The translations under genes were made by a program, and so were the position numbers. Source: Candidatus Omnitrophica bacterium UBA6210 (GTDB taxonomy: Bacteria > Omnitrophota > Gorgyraeia > Velamenicoccales > Velamenicoccaceae). Taken from it: DNA of 64,000 bases. The stretch is from the NCBI GenBank assembly GCA_002421805.1, contig DISM01000004.1:248001-312000 (forward strand), given 5' to 3'. The notes under the pieces were generated by a model. That model was not told the origin of the DNA and did no database searches. It worked only from the letters and a program-made list of their open reading frames with translations. Below, piece after piece: positions 7,962 to 15,233 of this stretch (positions are counted from its first letter, which is position 1; each line of letters begins with the position of its first letter).

Positions 7962-8924
7962 TCACGCCAATATTTTCTGCAAAAAATTAAAAACATACCC
8001 CGTAAAAATGATCCCCAGCGTGGTGATGCCGAAGAAGATCGCAATCAATTTCAGCTTCATGGCCCTCCGGAGCATGATCGCCTCCGGCAGGCTCAACGCC
8101 GCTACCGCCATCATGAACGCCAGGGCCGTGCCTAAAGGGAACCCCTTTTGGAATAAAACGACCGCGATAGGCACGATGGCCGCGCAACTGCCGTACATGG
8201 GAACGCCGATAAGAACAGCCAGGGGCACAGAAAAATAACCCGTCTTGCTCACGATCGCATGGACGGCTTCCTGCGGGACGTAATTATGGATAACAGCCCC
8301 CATCCCGACGCCCACAAGCACCCATATCCATAGCTTCTTCACGATGCATATGGCCTCATTGAGGCCGAAGACGACCCTCTGCTTCATCTTCATGGGCTCG
8401 ATTTGGCACTGAGCTTCCTTGTCCTGGGCCGCTGTGATGTCCTTTTCAATGTATTCTTCCAGTTTCATCCTGCCAAGGACCATCCCCGCCAAGGTCCCGA
8501 TGACCATGCCGCTGATGACGTAGGCCAGGGTGATCTTCCATCCAAAAAACCCTATCATCAACACCACTAAATACTCGTTGATCAGGGGAGACGTGATCAA
8601 AAACGAAAATGTGGCGCCTAACGGGACCCCTGCGTCCAGGAAACTTATGAAAAGCGGGATGGAAGAACAGGAACAAAACGGGGTAACGGCCCCGAAAATG
8701 GAGGCAAAAAAATTACCCCACCCTTTCTTTTGCGTGATCCAGATCTTGACTTTCTGCTGCGAAACAAAACTCCGCAAGAACCCTATGACCGCAATCATCA
8801 CAAAAAGAAGCAGCATGATCTTGACGGAATCATAGACAAAAAAGTTGATGGCAGCCCCCCAATGAGACTCCGGGCTGATCTTCAAAACCGAATAGGTCAA
8901 CCAGTCGACGGCTACTTGCAGCAT
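7962..8924 (-). CDS. ArsP/YraQ-type permease (DUF318 family)
   Basis: 320 residues with about eight to nine membrane segments. The diagnostic motif is GAVTPFCSCSSIPLF, with the TPFC-SCSS cysteines characteristic of the permease family that contains ArsP (organoarsenical efflux) and metal-linked relatives; a mirrored second half has GVPMYGSCAAIVPIA. A charged, hydrophilic loop rich in Glu/Lys lies at about residues 160-190. It overlaps the upstream Cys-rich microprotein gene by 13 bases, so the two are probably translated together. Substrate could be methylated or trivalent arsenic or another soft metal; the sequence alone does not decide. Confidence 0.85.
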   Translation of the reverse strand: MLQVAVDWLTYSVLKISPESHWGAAINFFVYDSVKIMLLLFVMIAVIGFLRSFVSQQKVKIWITQKKGWGNFFASIFGAVTPFCSCSSIPLFISFLDAGVPLGATFSFLITSPLINEYLVVLMIGFFGWKITLAYVISGMVIGTLAGMVLGRMKLEEYIEKDITAAQDKEAQCQIEPMKMKQRVVFGLNEAICIVKKLWIWVLVGVGMGAVIHNYVPQEAVHAIVSKTGYFSVPLAVLIGVPMYGSCAAIVPIAVVLFQKGFPLGTALAFMMAVAALSLPEAIMLRRAMKLKLIAIFFGITTLGIIFTGYVFNFLQKILA

Positions 8925-9067
8925 GGATCGTTCCTCTTATCGCTTGGCCGGCAGCAGCAGCCTTTGGCCCTGGCCTTTTCTTCCATCTTCCTGTCTAATG
9001 TCTCGAACAACCTGCCAATGAAACACTTCTTCTTAGGCTCGTTTTTATTCTCGGCTTTCTCGTTCAT
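8912..9067 (-). CDS. Cysteine-rich microprotein of the arsenic operon
   Basis: A 51-residue frame from ATG at 9067, preceded by AAAGGAGAGGGGACC, an excellent ribosome-binding site. The sequence begins MNEKAENKNEPKKKCFIGRL, continues FETLDRKMEEKARAKG and ends CCCRPSDKRNDPCCK. It has six cysteines, five of them clustered in the last 15 residues as CCC and CC. This pattern suggests soft-metal or metalloid binding. It sits 14 bases after the DUF134 gene and overlaps the permease start by 13 bases. I infer a small chaperone or accessory of the permease; no family is recognised with certainty. Confidence 0.72.
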   Translation of the reverse strand: MNEKAENKNEPKKKCFIGRLFETLDRKMEEKARAKGCCCRPSDKRNDPCCK

Positions 9068-9081
9068 GGTCCCCTCTCCTT

Positions 9082-9387
9082 TCATTGTTTGATCCTTCCT
9101 TTTATCTTACAACAGCCGCCCTCGATACGGATGGCCTTGATATTCACTAACCCGTCGGCGATCTTTCGCTGGGCGGAGGTCAAGATCCGCGAGAACGTCG
9201 GCCGTGAGATTTTCATTAATTTTGCGGCGTCCGCCTGTTCTAAATCTTCCAGACAGGCCAGGCGTATAGCCTCGAACTCGTCGATGGTCAAAGAAACACC
9301 CTCACATTGACGCATGGGCCTGCACTGCGGTTTAAAACAGCGCTCCCCGGGAACGCATTTGACCCATCTTGTTTTTTTTGGCCTCAT
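9082..9387 (-). CDS. DUF134 family DNA-binding protein, probable operon regulator
   Basis: 101 residues from ATG at 9387, chosen over an ATG at 9402 because GGGGAAGGG lies ahead of the internal ATG and the family starts with a basic (M)RPKKTRWV stretch. The C-rich segment VKCVPGERCFKPQCRPMRQC precedes a sigma-70-like helix-turn-helix, LTIDEFEAIRLACLEDLEQA with DAAKLMKISRPTFSRILTSA. DUF134 proteins are small predicted regulators often next to metal or redox genes. As first gene of the arsenic operon, directly under the promoter and palindrome at 9404-9453, it may be the operon's sensor; the four N-terminal cysteines could ligate metal or a cluster. Confidence 0.88.
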   Translation of the reverse strand: MRPKKTRWVKCVPGERCFKPQCRPMRQCEGVSLTIDEFEAIRLACLEDLEQADAAKLMKISRPTFSRILTSAQRKIADGLVNIKAIRIEGGCCKIKGRIKQ

Positions 9388-9403
9388 CAGACCCTTCCCC
9401 ATG

Positions 9404-9423
9404 TTATGAACATGTGTTCATAA
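9404..9423 (-). promoter_or_regulatory. Palindromic operator, ArsR/SmtB-like
   Basis: TTATGAACATGTGTTCATAA is two perfect 9-base arms around a 2-base centre. The TGAACA-N2-TGTTCA core is the type of 12-2-12 half-site arrangement bound by ArsR/SmtB repressors. It starts 2 bases downstream of the -10 box, so a bound protein would block initiation. No ArsR gene is in the window; DUF134 itself or an unlinked ArsR could bind. Confidence 0.75.
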
Positions 9424-9425
9424 CT

Positions 9426-9453
9426 ACTTTACCATAATTACATGATGTGTCAA
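9426..9453 (-). promoter_or_regulatory. Sigma-70-type promoter of the arsenic operon
   Basis: On the minus strand TTGACA (9453-9448, perfect -35) is followed after 16 bases by TAAAGT (9431-9426). The palindrome at 9404-9423 begins immediately downstream. Confidence 0.72.
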
Positions 9454-9481
9454 ACAAAAAATTGATGGCATGGACATGGCG

Positions 9482-9519
9482 ACAAAAAGGCCATGACCGA
9501 TCGGATCAATCATGGCCTT
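9482..9519 (-). terminator. Intrinsic terminator downstream of the autotransporter gene
   Basis: AAGGCCATGA (9487-9496) and TCATGGCCTT (9510-9519) form a perfect 10-base stem with a 13-base loop. On the minus strand the stem runs directly into TTTTTG (9488-9482). It lies ~195 bases after the autotransporter stop and before the arsenic promoter, separating the two units. The rest of 9524-9714 shows no gene I can support. Confidence 0.65.
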
Positions 9520-9714
9520 AAACCCCTCCGATTACAACGAAAAAAGGATGTTAGTCAGAACAAGGCGCCATCGTTGCTCAACATCCCTGCCCCTTCCTTT
9601 ACGCCCGTAAATTTTGCCCGGGGCTCGGCCGACCGAAACCCGGCGGCCAGCCCGTCAAAATTACCTTCGCAGGCTGCGGGGTGATCTGAGCTAAGACAGC
9701 CTCTAAAGACAGCT

Positions 9715-11847
9715 TCAAAAACTATACTTGGCTGTTAGCGAACCGCCCCCCTCATAGTAACCATCCTTAAATACGGCATCGATATCGGTCAACAGGGTCA
9801 AATTCTTTTTATTGAAAAATTCAAATCTCACACCGAAATTAAAACTTGAGGGCGCAGGCCGCAAACCTTTGGTCTGAAAAGATGTTCCCCCTCCCGAGAA
9901 GCTGGAGAACGTCTCCTGGCTGTCGTTGACGACGGCATAAAAATAACGGAAGTGCACTTCCGGAGTAAAAAGCAGATTTTCAGTCTCCATGGCACGGCTG
10001 ATCCTGAAACCCGCGCCTAACTGCAACGTATCATAGCTTTGCGGCCGAACGCTAAGGTTCAGGGCATCGGCACCCGTCTCCGTGTAGCCAGCGATATGCA
10101 AATGGGTATAGTCTATAGCCAGCAAAGGAATCACATCAACGCTCCCCGTCTTAACTTTATAACCGCCCTCCACATAGGCCGAGACCTGTTGACCGCTATA
10201 ATTCGACCTTGCGGTCCTTTCGATCGCTCCCACGGTGACATTTCTGGAAGAATCGTAATCATTGTAGCCATACGTCAAGACGCCATCCAGAACATAAGGA
10301 TGGTCTTTGGCGTCGTATTCGCCGTAAAAACCGGTCTGATAACTCATGACCCTTGTGCGGCCGCAGTTGTCCTTGGACAAAACACGGCCGCCGCCGAAGC
10401 CCTCGGCGGCACCTAAACGCAGGCCGCTATCCGTAAAACTGCGGTCGATGCCGATGATCACGCCCCATAACCGCGCCAGATAGCCGTTGCTTAAGCCTCG
10501 CGCGTCCTGGTGGGCGTAATTTCCATAAGTCTGCAGCCAGACATCGTTCTTCAGGGGGTCTGTCTGCGGCAACGCGGCCTCGCCCTCCTCCTCTTCCACC
10601 TTCGAATCCTGCAGACGAAGGATGGCCTGCCCCACGAATTTATCGAGTGAGGCATTCGTGGAATCGACCAACCCCCCGTCGGCCAAAGGCGCCATGCTGC
10701 TCTCCGCAGATGCCACCTCTTCAGAAGACAAATCTTCAAGCGTATCAAGGATAAAGGTCATGTCCGAAGACGGATCGGCCACATTGTCGAGGACGGCGCC
10801 GACCGCGGCCTCATTAGAATTCCCGCCCGAGCTCTGGAAGCCGCTGGACGAGCGGTTGGCGACCAAAACGAGGTTACCACCAGAATCATCTGCGCTGAAC
10901 TGGATGAACGAATCCGTTGAGGTCACGGTATCGGGAACATCTCCGATACCTAATCCCCCCGTATTGATAATCTCCAGGGTGGCGTTATCGGGGATATAGC
11001 CGCCGACTGTGACGTTAACGGTGCTGTCGGCATCCACCACGGCGACGTGCCCCACGGACGCGATCTTGCCGAAGCTCGAGGAAGAATTCGCGGTAAGCTT
11101 AAGAGTCGAACCCGAGGATTGCGTATAGGTCCCATCCACCGAGAGATCGGTCGTGCCGATGTCGAGCGTGGCATTATTCGTCAGGGCGCCGCTGCCGACG
11201 GCGGCGGCATTGCCGGCTTTGAGCGTGCCCGCGGTGATCGTCGTCCCGCCGGAATACGTATTGGCGCCGCTCAAGGTCCAGGTGCCGGCGCCTGTCTTGT
11301 TCAAGGCGACCGTGCCCGTCCCGTCGCCGATAACGCCGCTGACCTCACTTCTGCCCACATTAGAGCCGCCGAGCGTGAGGGTCTGCGTGCCGCCCGAGAC
11401 GCCGGAGGTGATGCCGCCGCTGAAACTCAAGTTGCTGCCGCTTGAGACAGAATCATCCTCAAATGTGGCATTTCCCTCCAAAAGGACCGTCGAGGCAAAA
11501 GCATGGGTCAAGGAAAGCTCATTGTAGAAGTTGACGATGGATCCACCGGCCGTCAACACGAGGGTGCCTCCGGAGATAGCAAAGGCATTTTGCGCCGAGC
11601 CGCCGAACTGGATGAATTTGATATTACGCCAGGCATCCACTGTCACGGCCGTATTGTCGGCGACATTGAAGGTGGCATAGCTGATATCGCTCGTGCCGAC
11701 GCTGGATCCCGGCGCCGACCCGCCGTCCCAGTTTCCCCCTGTCGTCCAGTTGGCGTCGTCCCCCTCGCCGGTCCACGTCGCGCTGACGGGGACGGGGCCA
11801 ACAGCAAAGGCAGAGGCGCAACATACGCCAAGAAACAACAAGACCAA
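9715..11847 (-). CDS. Autotransporter (type Va) with passenger repeat and C-terminal beta-barrel; start codon unclear
   Basis: At least 710 residues. The N-terminal passenger is Gly/Ser/Thr-rich beta-helix sequence with the passenger-associated repeat GAGTWTLSGANTYSGGTTIT followed by AGTLKAG. The last ~280 residues (NDVWLQTYGNYAHQ ... LTAKYSF) are an autotransporter barrel ending in an aromatic residue, as outer-membrane proteins do. The open frame extends upstream of the TTG at 11847: the in-frame translation before it reads GWRHAIKKITLV, which joined to LLVLLFLGVCCASAFA is a full signal peptide, yet no ATG, GTG or usable TTG precedes the charged part. GGAGG at 11879-11883 sits before an in-frame ATC. 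True start therefore lies near 11871, by a non-standard codon or a one-base indel. The passenger's role (adhesion or otherwise) is unknown. Confidence 0.85.
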   Translation of the reverse strand: MVLLFLGVCCASAFAVGPVPVSATWTGEGDDANWTTGGNWDGGSAPGSSVGTSDISYATFNVADNTAVTVDAWRNIKFIQFGGSAQNAFAISGGTLVLTAGGSIVNFYNELSLTHAFASTVLLEGNATFEDDSVSSGSNLSFSGGITSGVSGGTQTLTLGGSNVGRSEVSGVIGDGTGTVALNKTGAGTWTLSGANTYSGGTTITAGTLKAGNAAAVGSGALTNNATLDIGTTDLSVDGTYTQSSGSTLKLTANSSSSFGKIASVGHVAVVDADSTVNVTVGGYIPDNATLEIINTGGLGIGDVPDTVTSTDSFIQFSADDSGGNLVLVANRSSSGFQSSGGNSNEAAVGAVLDNVADPSSDMTFILDTLEDLSSEEVASAESSMAPLADGGLVDSTNASLDKFVGQAILRLQDSKVEEEEGEAALPQTDPLKNDVWLQTYGNYAHQDARGLSNGYLARLWGVIIGIDRSFTDSGLRLGAAEGFGGGRVLSKDNCGRTRVMSYQTGFYGEYDAKDHPYVLDGVLTYGYNDYDSSRNVTVGAIERTARSNYSGQQVSAYVEGGYKVKTGSVDVIPLLAIDYTHLHIAGYTETGADALNLSVRPQSYDTLQLGAGFRISRAMETENLLFTPEVHFRYFYAVVNDSQETFSSFSGGGTSFQTKGLRPAPSSFNFGVRFEFFNKKNLTLLTDIDAVFKDGYYEGGGSLTAKYSF

Positions 11848-11919
11848 AAGGACAAGAGTTATCTTCTTGATCGCATGCCTCCATCCAGAAATGCATCTTT
11901 TCTTCCCATAGGCCCTTTT

Positions 11920-11948
11920 ATTATCTTAATGCGTTGCGCTGATGATCA
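11920..11948 (-). promoter_or_regulatory. Possible promoter of the autotransporter gene
   Basis: On the minus strand GATAAT (11925-11920) matches the -10 consensus at five of six positions; TGATCA (11948-11943) lies 17 bases upstream as a poor -35. Position fits a short leader ahead of the GGAGG at 11879-11883. Confidence 0.35.
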
Positions 11949-11966
11949 CCTTTGTCTCATTTTAAC

Positions 11967-12007
11967 CCAAAAAAAACCCTCTGCAACTTTTTAATTTGCA
12001 GAGGGTT
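11967..12007 (-). terminator. Intrinsic terminator at the left edge of the SIR2 island
   Basis: AACCCTCTGCAA (11975-11986) and TTGCAGAGGGTT (11996-12007) form a perfect 12-base stem with a 9-base loop; read on the minus strand it is followed by eight T residues. It would stop transcripts coming from the SIR2 gene before the autotransporter. Confidence 0.85.
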
Positions 12008-12427
12008 AAAATCTGGGGTCCCAGGAATATATCACCCTGTCAGACCTCTCTGAATCCACAAGTTCCCATTATAGTCTGATTATGTAAGGAAACAAGCCGA
12101 TTTGCCGATTTAGAGAGGTTTTCCCTCACCAATTGAGCACCAAAATGTCTCACTTTTCAGCGAAATCCTGAGCGAAGTCGAACGGATTTTGTCCTTTTTG
12201 TCCACTATTTTTTGGCCAAAATATCTTTAACTTATTGTTAAACAAAGAGTAAAGATATGTCCATCAATAAGAGGTAGACATTTATAACATGCCAAGATTT
12301 CTCATAGCTCTTTCAATCAAAGGTCTCTTGTTCTCAGGACATGGATTCTTGCGATCGCGCCCAACCCGCGCTATCTTTTTGAAAAATAGCCACAATTCCA
12401 GAGATGAGGATCAAGAAAAGATAGAAA
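12008..12427. other. AT-rich gene-free stretch downstream of the SIR2 gene
   Basis: About 420 bases with no gene I can support. A minus-strand open stretch around 12282-12400 (ending ENKRPLIERAMRNLGML) has no start codon or ribosome site and could be a coding remnant. The base composition already matches the AT-rich island. Confidence 0.5.
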
Positions 12428-14191
12428 TTATTTCTCGAATAGAACCTTAAAAGGCGAATTACTCGTGAAACCTGGCATCTGTCTAACCAACTCACTATAG
12501 GATGGAATTGCTTTATCTTTCAAAAAAGAAATGAATTCTTCTGGTTTCATTTCAAATAAATCCAAAGCTATGTTTTTTAAATAATTCTCATCAAATTTTA
12601 GCTTTTTCAAGAATTCTGCAGATCTATAATCAAAGAAATATGCACAGGAAGGATACCAATAAGGAAAATAAGAACTATTTGGATGTCTAACAGTATAGAT
12701 AAAGCATAAGAGATCAAAATCAACAATGTTAAATTTCATACGCTCAAATATCTCATCCCGAGGTAACACCTTTTTATTTTCTGCAATATCCAAGAAAAAA
12801 CTAAATCGGGCCACATAATATTGTTTTTCCGCTTGCTTATTCCTTTCTTCAATAAAATTACCTATGACGTTCCAATCTAAAATTGATGAATATTTTTCTC
12901 TGGTCAACTTCTTAACAGAAAATAGCTTTTTAATAAAAATAAATTTATCGTATTTTAATGCTCTGCTGCCGATGAGCAGAAGCAATGAATAAAATAGCTG
13001 GTTGATTAATCCATCGCGTCCATAGCGTTCTCCACTCTCATTTAATGAATAAATCTCTTCGAATAATTTTATAAATTCGTTCCATTCATTTAACATTTCA
13101 AGTTTTAAAAGATGCTCTGCAAATTCCATATTGGACTTTGCTTTTTCAAACAGATCTACATACGATTCCCAAAGATCTTGCCAAGAAGGATTTATTAAAG
13201 AGCCATATACAGACTTAACAGCATCCATATAAATTTTTCTCTCATCCTGAAGCTTGACCAAAATTTCTTTAGCATTAGGTAAAGTCAAAATCCTCTTAAC
13301 CCGATCGCTTATTATTTCAAGATCACCTTCTATAGATGATTTATGTATCACTTGGATACGATCAAGTAAGTCCGCTAAAAATTTACTAGCTGAATCAAAC
13401 TTAATTAATCTTCCATCTTGTCGTTGCATTATTTGTTTTACTTTTTCATTCGCTGTTGAGCGATGTTGCCAAAACATCGGATATCTCAAAAATTCTCTAT
13501 TTTCGAAGCATTTCATCACGCCCGCATCAGCTCCACGATAACCTATAACAATTACTCCATGCCTATCAATTAATTCCTGAAAATCTTTTTTAAGATGCTC
13601 CCCTAAATTATCTAATTCGCTAATAGTATTTCTAATAAGCCCCTGGTCTTTATCGCCATGGAGTTTATAAATCCTACAGGTTTCAACCTTATCCCATGAA
13701 TCAGAATGTTTAGCTTGATCATCTGTAGAAATCACAGAATATCGATCTTTTAATCCTTCTTCATCTAATGCTTTTTCAATTAAATTATCAAAATTAGTAG
13801 TAATAATAAATCTAAATACTCCAATTTTTACTAATTTTGCAATCAACCTATGCACTTCTCCTGGCTCTTTTCCCTCAAAGAAGCTATTCAAATAAACCCT
13901 TCTCTGTTCAATTCCGGGGAACAAATGGTCTAAAGATTCCGAATAACCCATCTTTTCATATTGCTTATTTTCGGAAATCCATTTTTTAAATTCGCCTTCA
14001 TCGAAACTAACTCTTTTTATTTCTTGTTGATAAATTCTTTTTTTTAAATCAATTAAAATATCTGAGGCTGTAGGGATAGATGCATCACGAGAAATGCCAG
14101 CTCCGCAAAATAGAATAAAACGACGACGCAAATCAGCAATATTGATCGCTAAAGAATACATTGGATTAATATTAATTATTTTCTTATCCAT
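12428..14191 (-). CDS. SIR2-domain protein with long helical C-terminus, candidate anti-phage NADase
   Basis: 587 residues. The first ~230 residues are a SIR2-type fold: LFCGAGISRDASIPTA (residues 27-42) is the NAD-binding GAGxS motif, TTNFDN (131-136) and YKLHGD (175-180) match the TTN-D and catalytic His motifs, and IVIGYRGAD (214-222) matches the late GY motif. The remaining ~350 residues are helix-rich with no recognised domain and no membrane segment. Bacterial proteins with N-terminal SIR2 and a large sensor-like C-terminus are known defence effectors that deplete NAD on infection. The gene is far more AT-rich than its neighbours, lies beside a tRNA cluster and is preceded 22 bases upstream by a small gene, all suggesting acquired DNA. 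Role in defence is inferred. Confidence 0.85.
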   Translation of the reverse strand: MDKKIININPMYSLAINIADLRRRFILFCGAGISRDASIPTASDILIDLKKRIYQQEIKRVSFDEGEFKKWISENKQYEKMGYSESLDHLFPGIEQRRVYLNSFFEGKEPGEVHRLIAKLVKIGVFRFIITTNFDNLIEKALDEEGLKDRYSVISTDDQAKHSDSWDKVETCRIYKLHGDKDQGLIRNTISELDNLGEHLKKDFQELIDRHGVIVIGYRGADAGVMKCFENREFLRYPMFWQHRSTANEKVKQIMQRQDGRLIKFDSASKFLADLLDRIQVIHKSSIEGDLEIISDRVKRILTLPNAKEILVKLQDERKIYMDAVKSVYGSLINPSWQDLWESYVDLFEKAKSNMEFAEHLLKLEMLNEWNEFIKLFEEIYSLNESGERYGRDGLINQLFYSLLLLIGSRALKYDKFIFIKKLFSVKKLTREKYSSILDWNVIGNFIEERNKQAEKQYYVARFSFFLDIAENKKVLPRDEIFERMKFNIVDFDLLCFIYTVRHPNSSYFPYWYPSCAYFFDYRSAEFLKKLKFDENYLKNIALDLFEMKPEEFISFLKDKAIPSYSELVRQMPGFTSNSPFKVLFEK

Positions 14192-14213
14192 TGTTTACAG
14201 GTGCAAATTTAGC

Positions 14214-14570
14214 TTATGTCGATTTATCTGTCTCAATAATCTGAACTTTTACCTCTGCTTTAAATCCTTTGGGTATTCCTCCATACTCTCCGGCTACCTT
14301 AGAAAGGTCAAAAAAACTTGACTCGATTGCCTCCATCAGTTTCTTCTGTACCTGTGGATCTTTAAGATATTTCTCTAGAAATTCTTTGACGCTAGTATGG
14401 ACTGGATAATTACCATAAAGAGGGCGGCCCGTTGCCATGTCGTAATTACCGATTTTTCGCGAACCTTTCCATAATTCAACATGTGGTGAAGGACGACCCT
14501 GCAAATGCTCTGATTTTCGAAATATAATTCGATACTGCCCATACACTCGTTCAAGAGGACCGTCATTCAT
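14214..14570 (-). CDS. Small protein of unknown function, partner of the SIR2 gene
   Basis: 118 residues from ATG at 14570; an in-frame TTG seven codons earlier is less likely. The N-terminal half (VYGQYRIIFRKSEHLQGRPS then PHVELWKGSRKIGNYDMATG) looks like a small beta-rich domain; residues ~60-85 (TSVKEFLEKYLKDPQVQKKL) are helical; the end is GFKAEVKVQIIETDKST. I recognise no family. It ends 22 bases before the SIR2 start on the same strand, so the two form a two-gene unit. It might be a regulator, sensor or antitoxin-like partner of the SIR2 protein, but nothing in the sequence decides. Confidence 0.65.
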   Translation of the reverse strand: MNDGPLERVYGQYRIIFRKSEHLQGRPSPHVELWKGSRKIGNYDMATGRPLYGNYPVHTSVKEFLEKYLKDPQVQKKLMEAIESSFFDLSKVAGEYGGIPKGFKAEVKVQIIETDKST

Positions 14571-14660
14571 GGGATTATCTCTGGTTCGCAATCCAGAAAC
14601 ACTTTCAAAAAAACATCATTTTATTTTATATGTATAGAAACTTTTGTTCGATGAAGCAAA

Positions 14661-14691
14661 AAACCTCCGCCTTTTTTGGCGAAGGTTTTAA
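14661..14691 (-). terminator. Bidirectional terminator at the right edge of the SIR2 island
   Basis: AAACCTCCGCC (14661-14671) pairs with GGCGAAGGTTT (14678-14688), one wobble. On the minus strand the stem runs into TTTTTTG; on the plus strand into TTTTAATTG. It would end the tRNA-His transcript, ~270 bases past the mature tRNA 3' end. Confidence 0.75.
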
Positions 14692-14798
14692 TTGATTAAA
14701 GTGGCGGATTTACCCCTTCTAACTTCACCACTGATTTCTCAATTGTTAAAGAAATTATATTCCCTAACTATTTTATTGTCAAATATTTTCAAAAATAT

Positions 14799-14816
14799 GG
14801 GTGGGTAACGGGATTC
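14799..14816 (-). repeat. 18-base copy of the tRNA-His 3' end
   Basis: GGGTGGGTAACGGGATTC occurs here and again at 14959-14976, where it is the 3' end (T-arm and acceptor) of tRNA-His plus one flanking base. The 142 bases between the copies are GC-rich and palindrome-rich, including TTCGAATCCCGG...CCGGATTCAA at about 14894-14920. Confidence 0.85.
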
Positions 14817-14959
14817 CTCCTCCCCCACCTCGCATTCGCTCGGTTCCTCCGTCGCCGGCCGCCCTCGCTCGGACCAGTGGCGCTCGGGTCGGCTTCGAAT
14901 CCCGGTCTTGCCGGATTCAAGGCGTCTATTCGTGGAATAAACGAATTTCGAAATCAAAG

Positions 14960-15034
14960 GGTGGGTAACGGGATTCGAACCCGCGACAACTTGAGCCACA
15001 GTCAAGCGCTCTACCAAGCTGAGCTATACCCACC
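14960..15034 (-). tRNA. tRNA-His (anticodon GTG)
   Basis: The minus strand reads a full cloverleaf: acceptor GTGGGTA/TACCCAC, D-arm AGCTCAGCTTGGTAGAGC, anticodon stem CTTGA/TCAAG with loop CTGTGGC (anticodon GTG) and T-arm CGGGTTCGAATCCCG. An extra 5' G (15034) facing discriminator C (14960) is the G-1:C73 pair specific to tRNA-His. CCA is not encoded. Confidence 0.97.
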
Positions 15035-15058
15035 ATAAAAATTTATATAACCAAGCTG

Positions 15059-15181
15059 CCCCTGCAGATAAACGCGGCGTCGATTTCCTGCGCGATACAT
15101 CGCGCGAGAAATCTCCTGGCATCTGCGGGGTCAATTCGGCCTTCAGGTTTATTTTCTCTCGCTACGCTCACTCAATAAACC
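15059..15181. repeat. Nested palindromes upstream of tRNA-His
   Basis: Two bulged hairpins lie back to back. The first pairs CCCCTGCAGAT (15059-15069) with ATCTGCGGGG (15121-15130), inside it GATTTC/GAAATC (15082-15087/15108-15113) and GCGCGAT/ATCGCGC (15090-15096/15099-15105). The second pairs GGTTTATT (15146-15153) with AATAAACC (15174-15181) around CTCGCTACGCTCACT. Confidence 0.8.
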
Positions 15182-15194
15182 CGGGCCTCATTGA

Positions 15195-15213
15195 AGCTAT
15201 ACCCACCATAAAA
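15195..15213 (-). repeat. 19-base copy of the tRNA-His 5' end
   Basis: AGCTATACCCACCATAAAA here repeats 15022-15040 exactly, that is the first 12-13 bases of tRNA-His plus its immediate 5' flank. The copies are 173 bases apart and enclose the nested palindromes. Confidence 0.85.
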
Positions 15214-15233
15214 TCACACAAAGGACGAAAAAA

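Noticed and set aside
9493..9684. 63-codon plus-strand frame next to the autotransporter terminator
   Set aside because: Begins inside the terminator hairpin, no ribosome site and no conservation signal.
12282..12403. Minus-strand frame ending ENKRPLIERAMRNLGML, possible gene remnant
   Set aside because: Preceded by a stop codon with no start or ribosome site; kept only as a possible decayed fragment.
12008..14959. Site-specific integration of the whole SIR2 island at tRNA-His
   Set aside because: The 18-base tRNA copy at 14799 lies between the tRNA and the island, not at its far end, and no copy or integrase gene is found near 12000.
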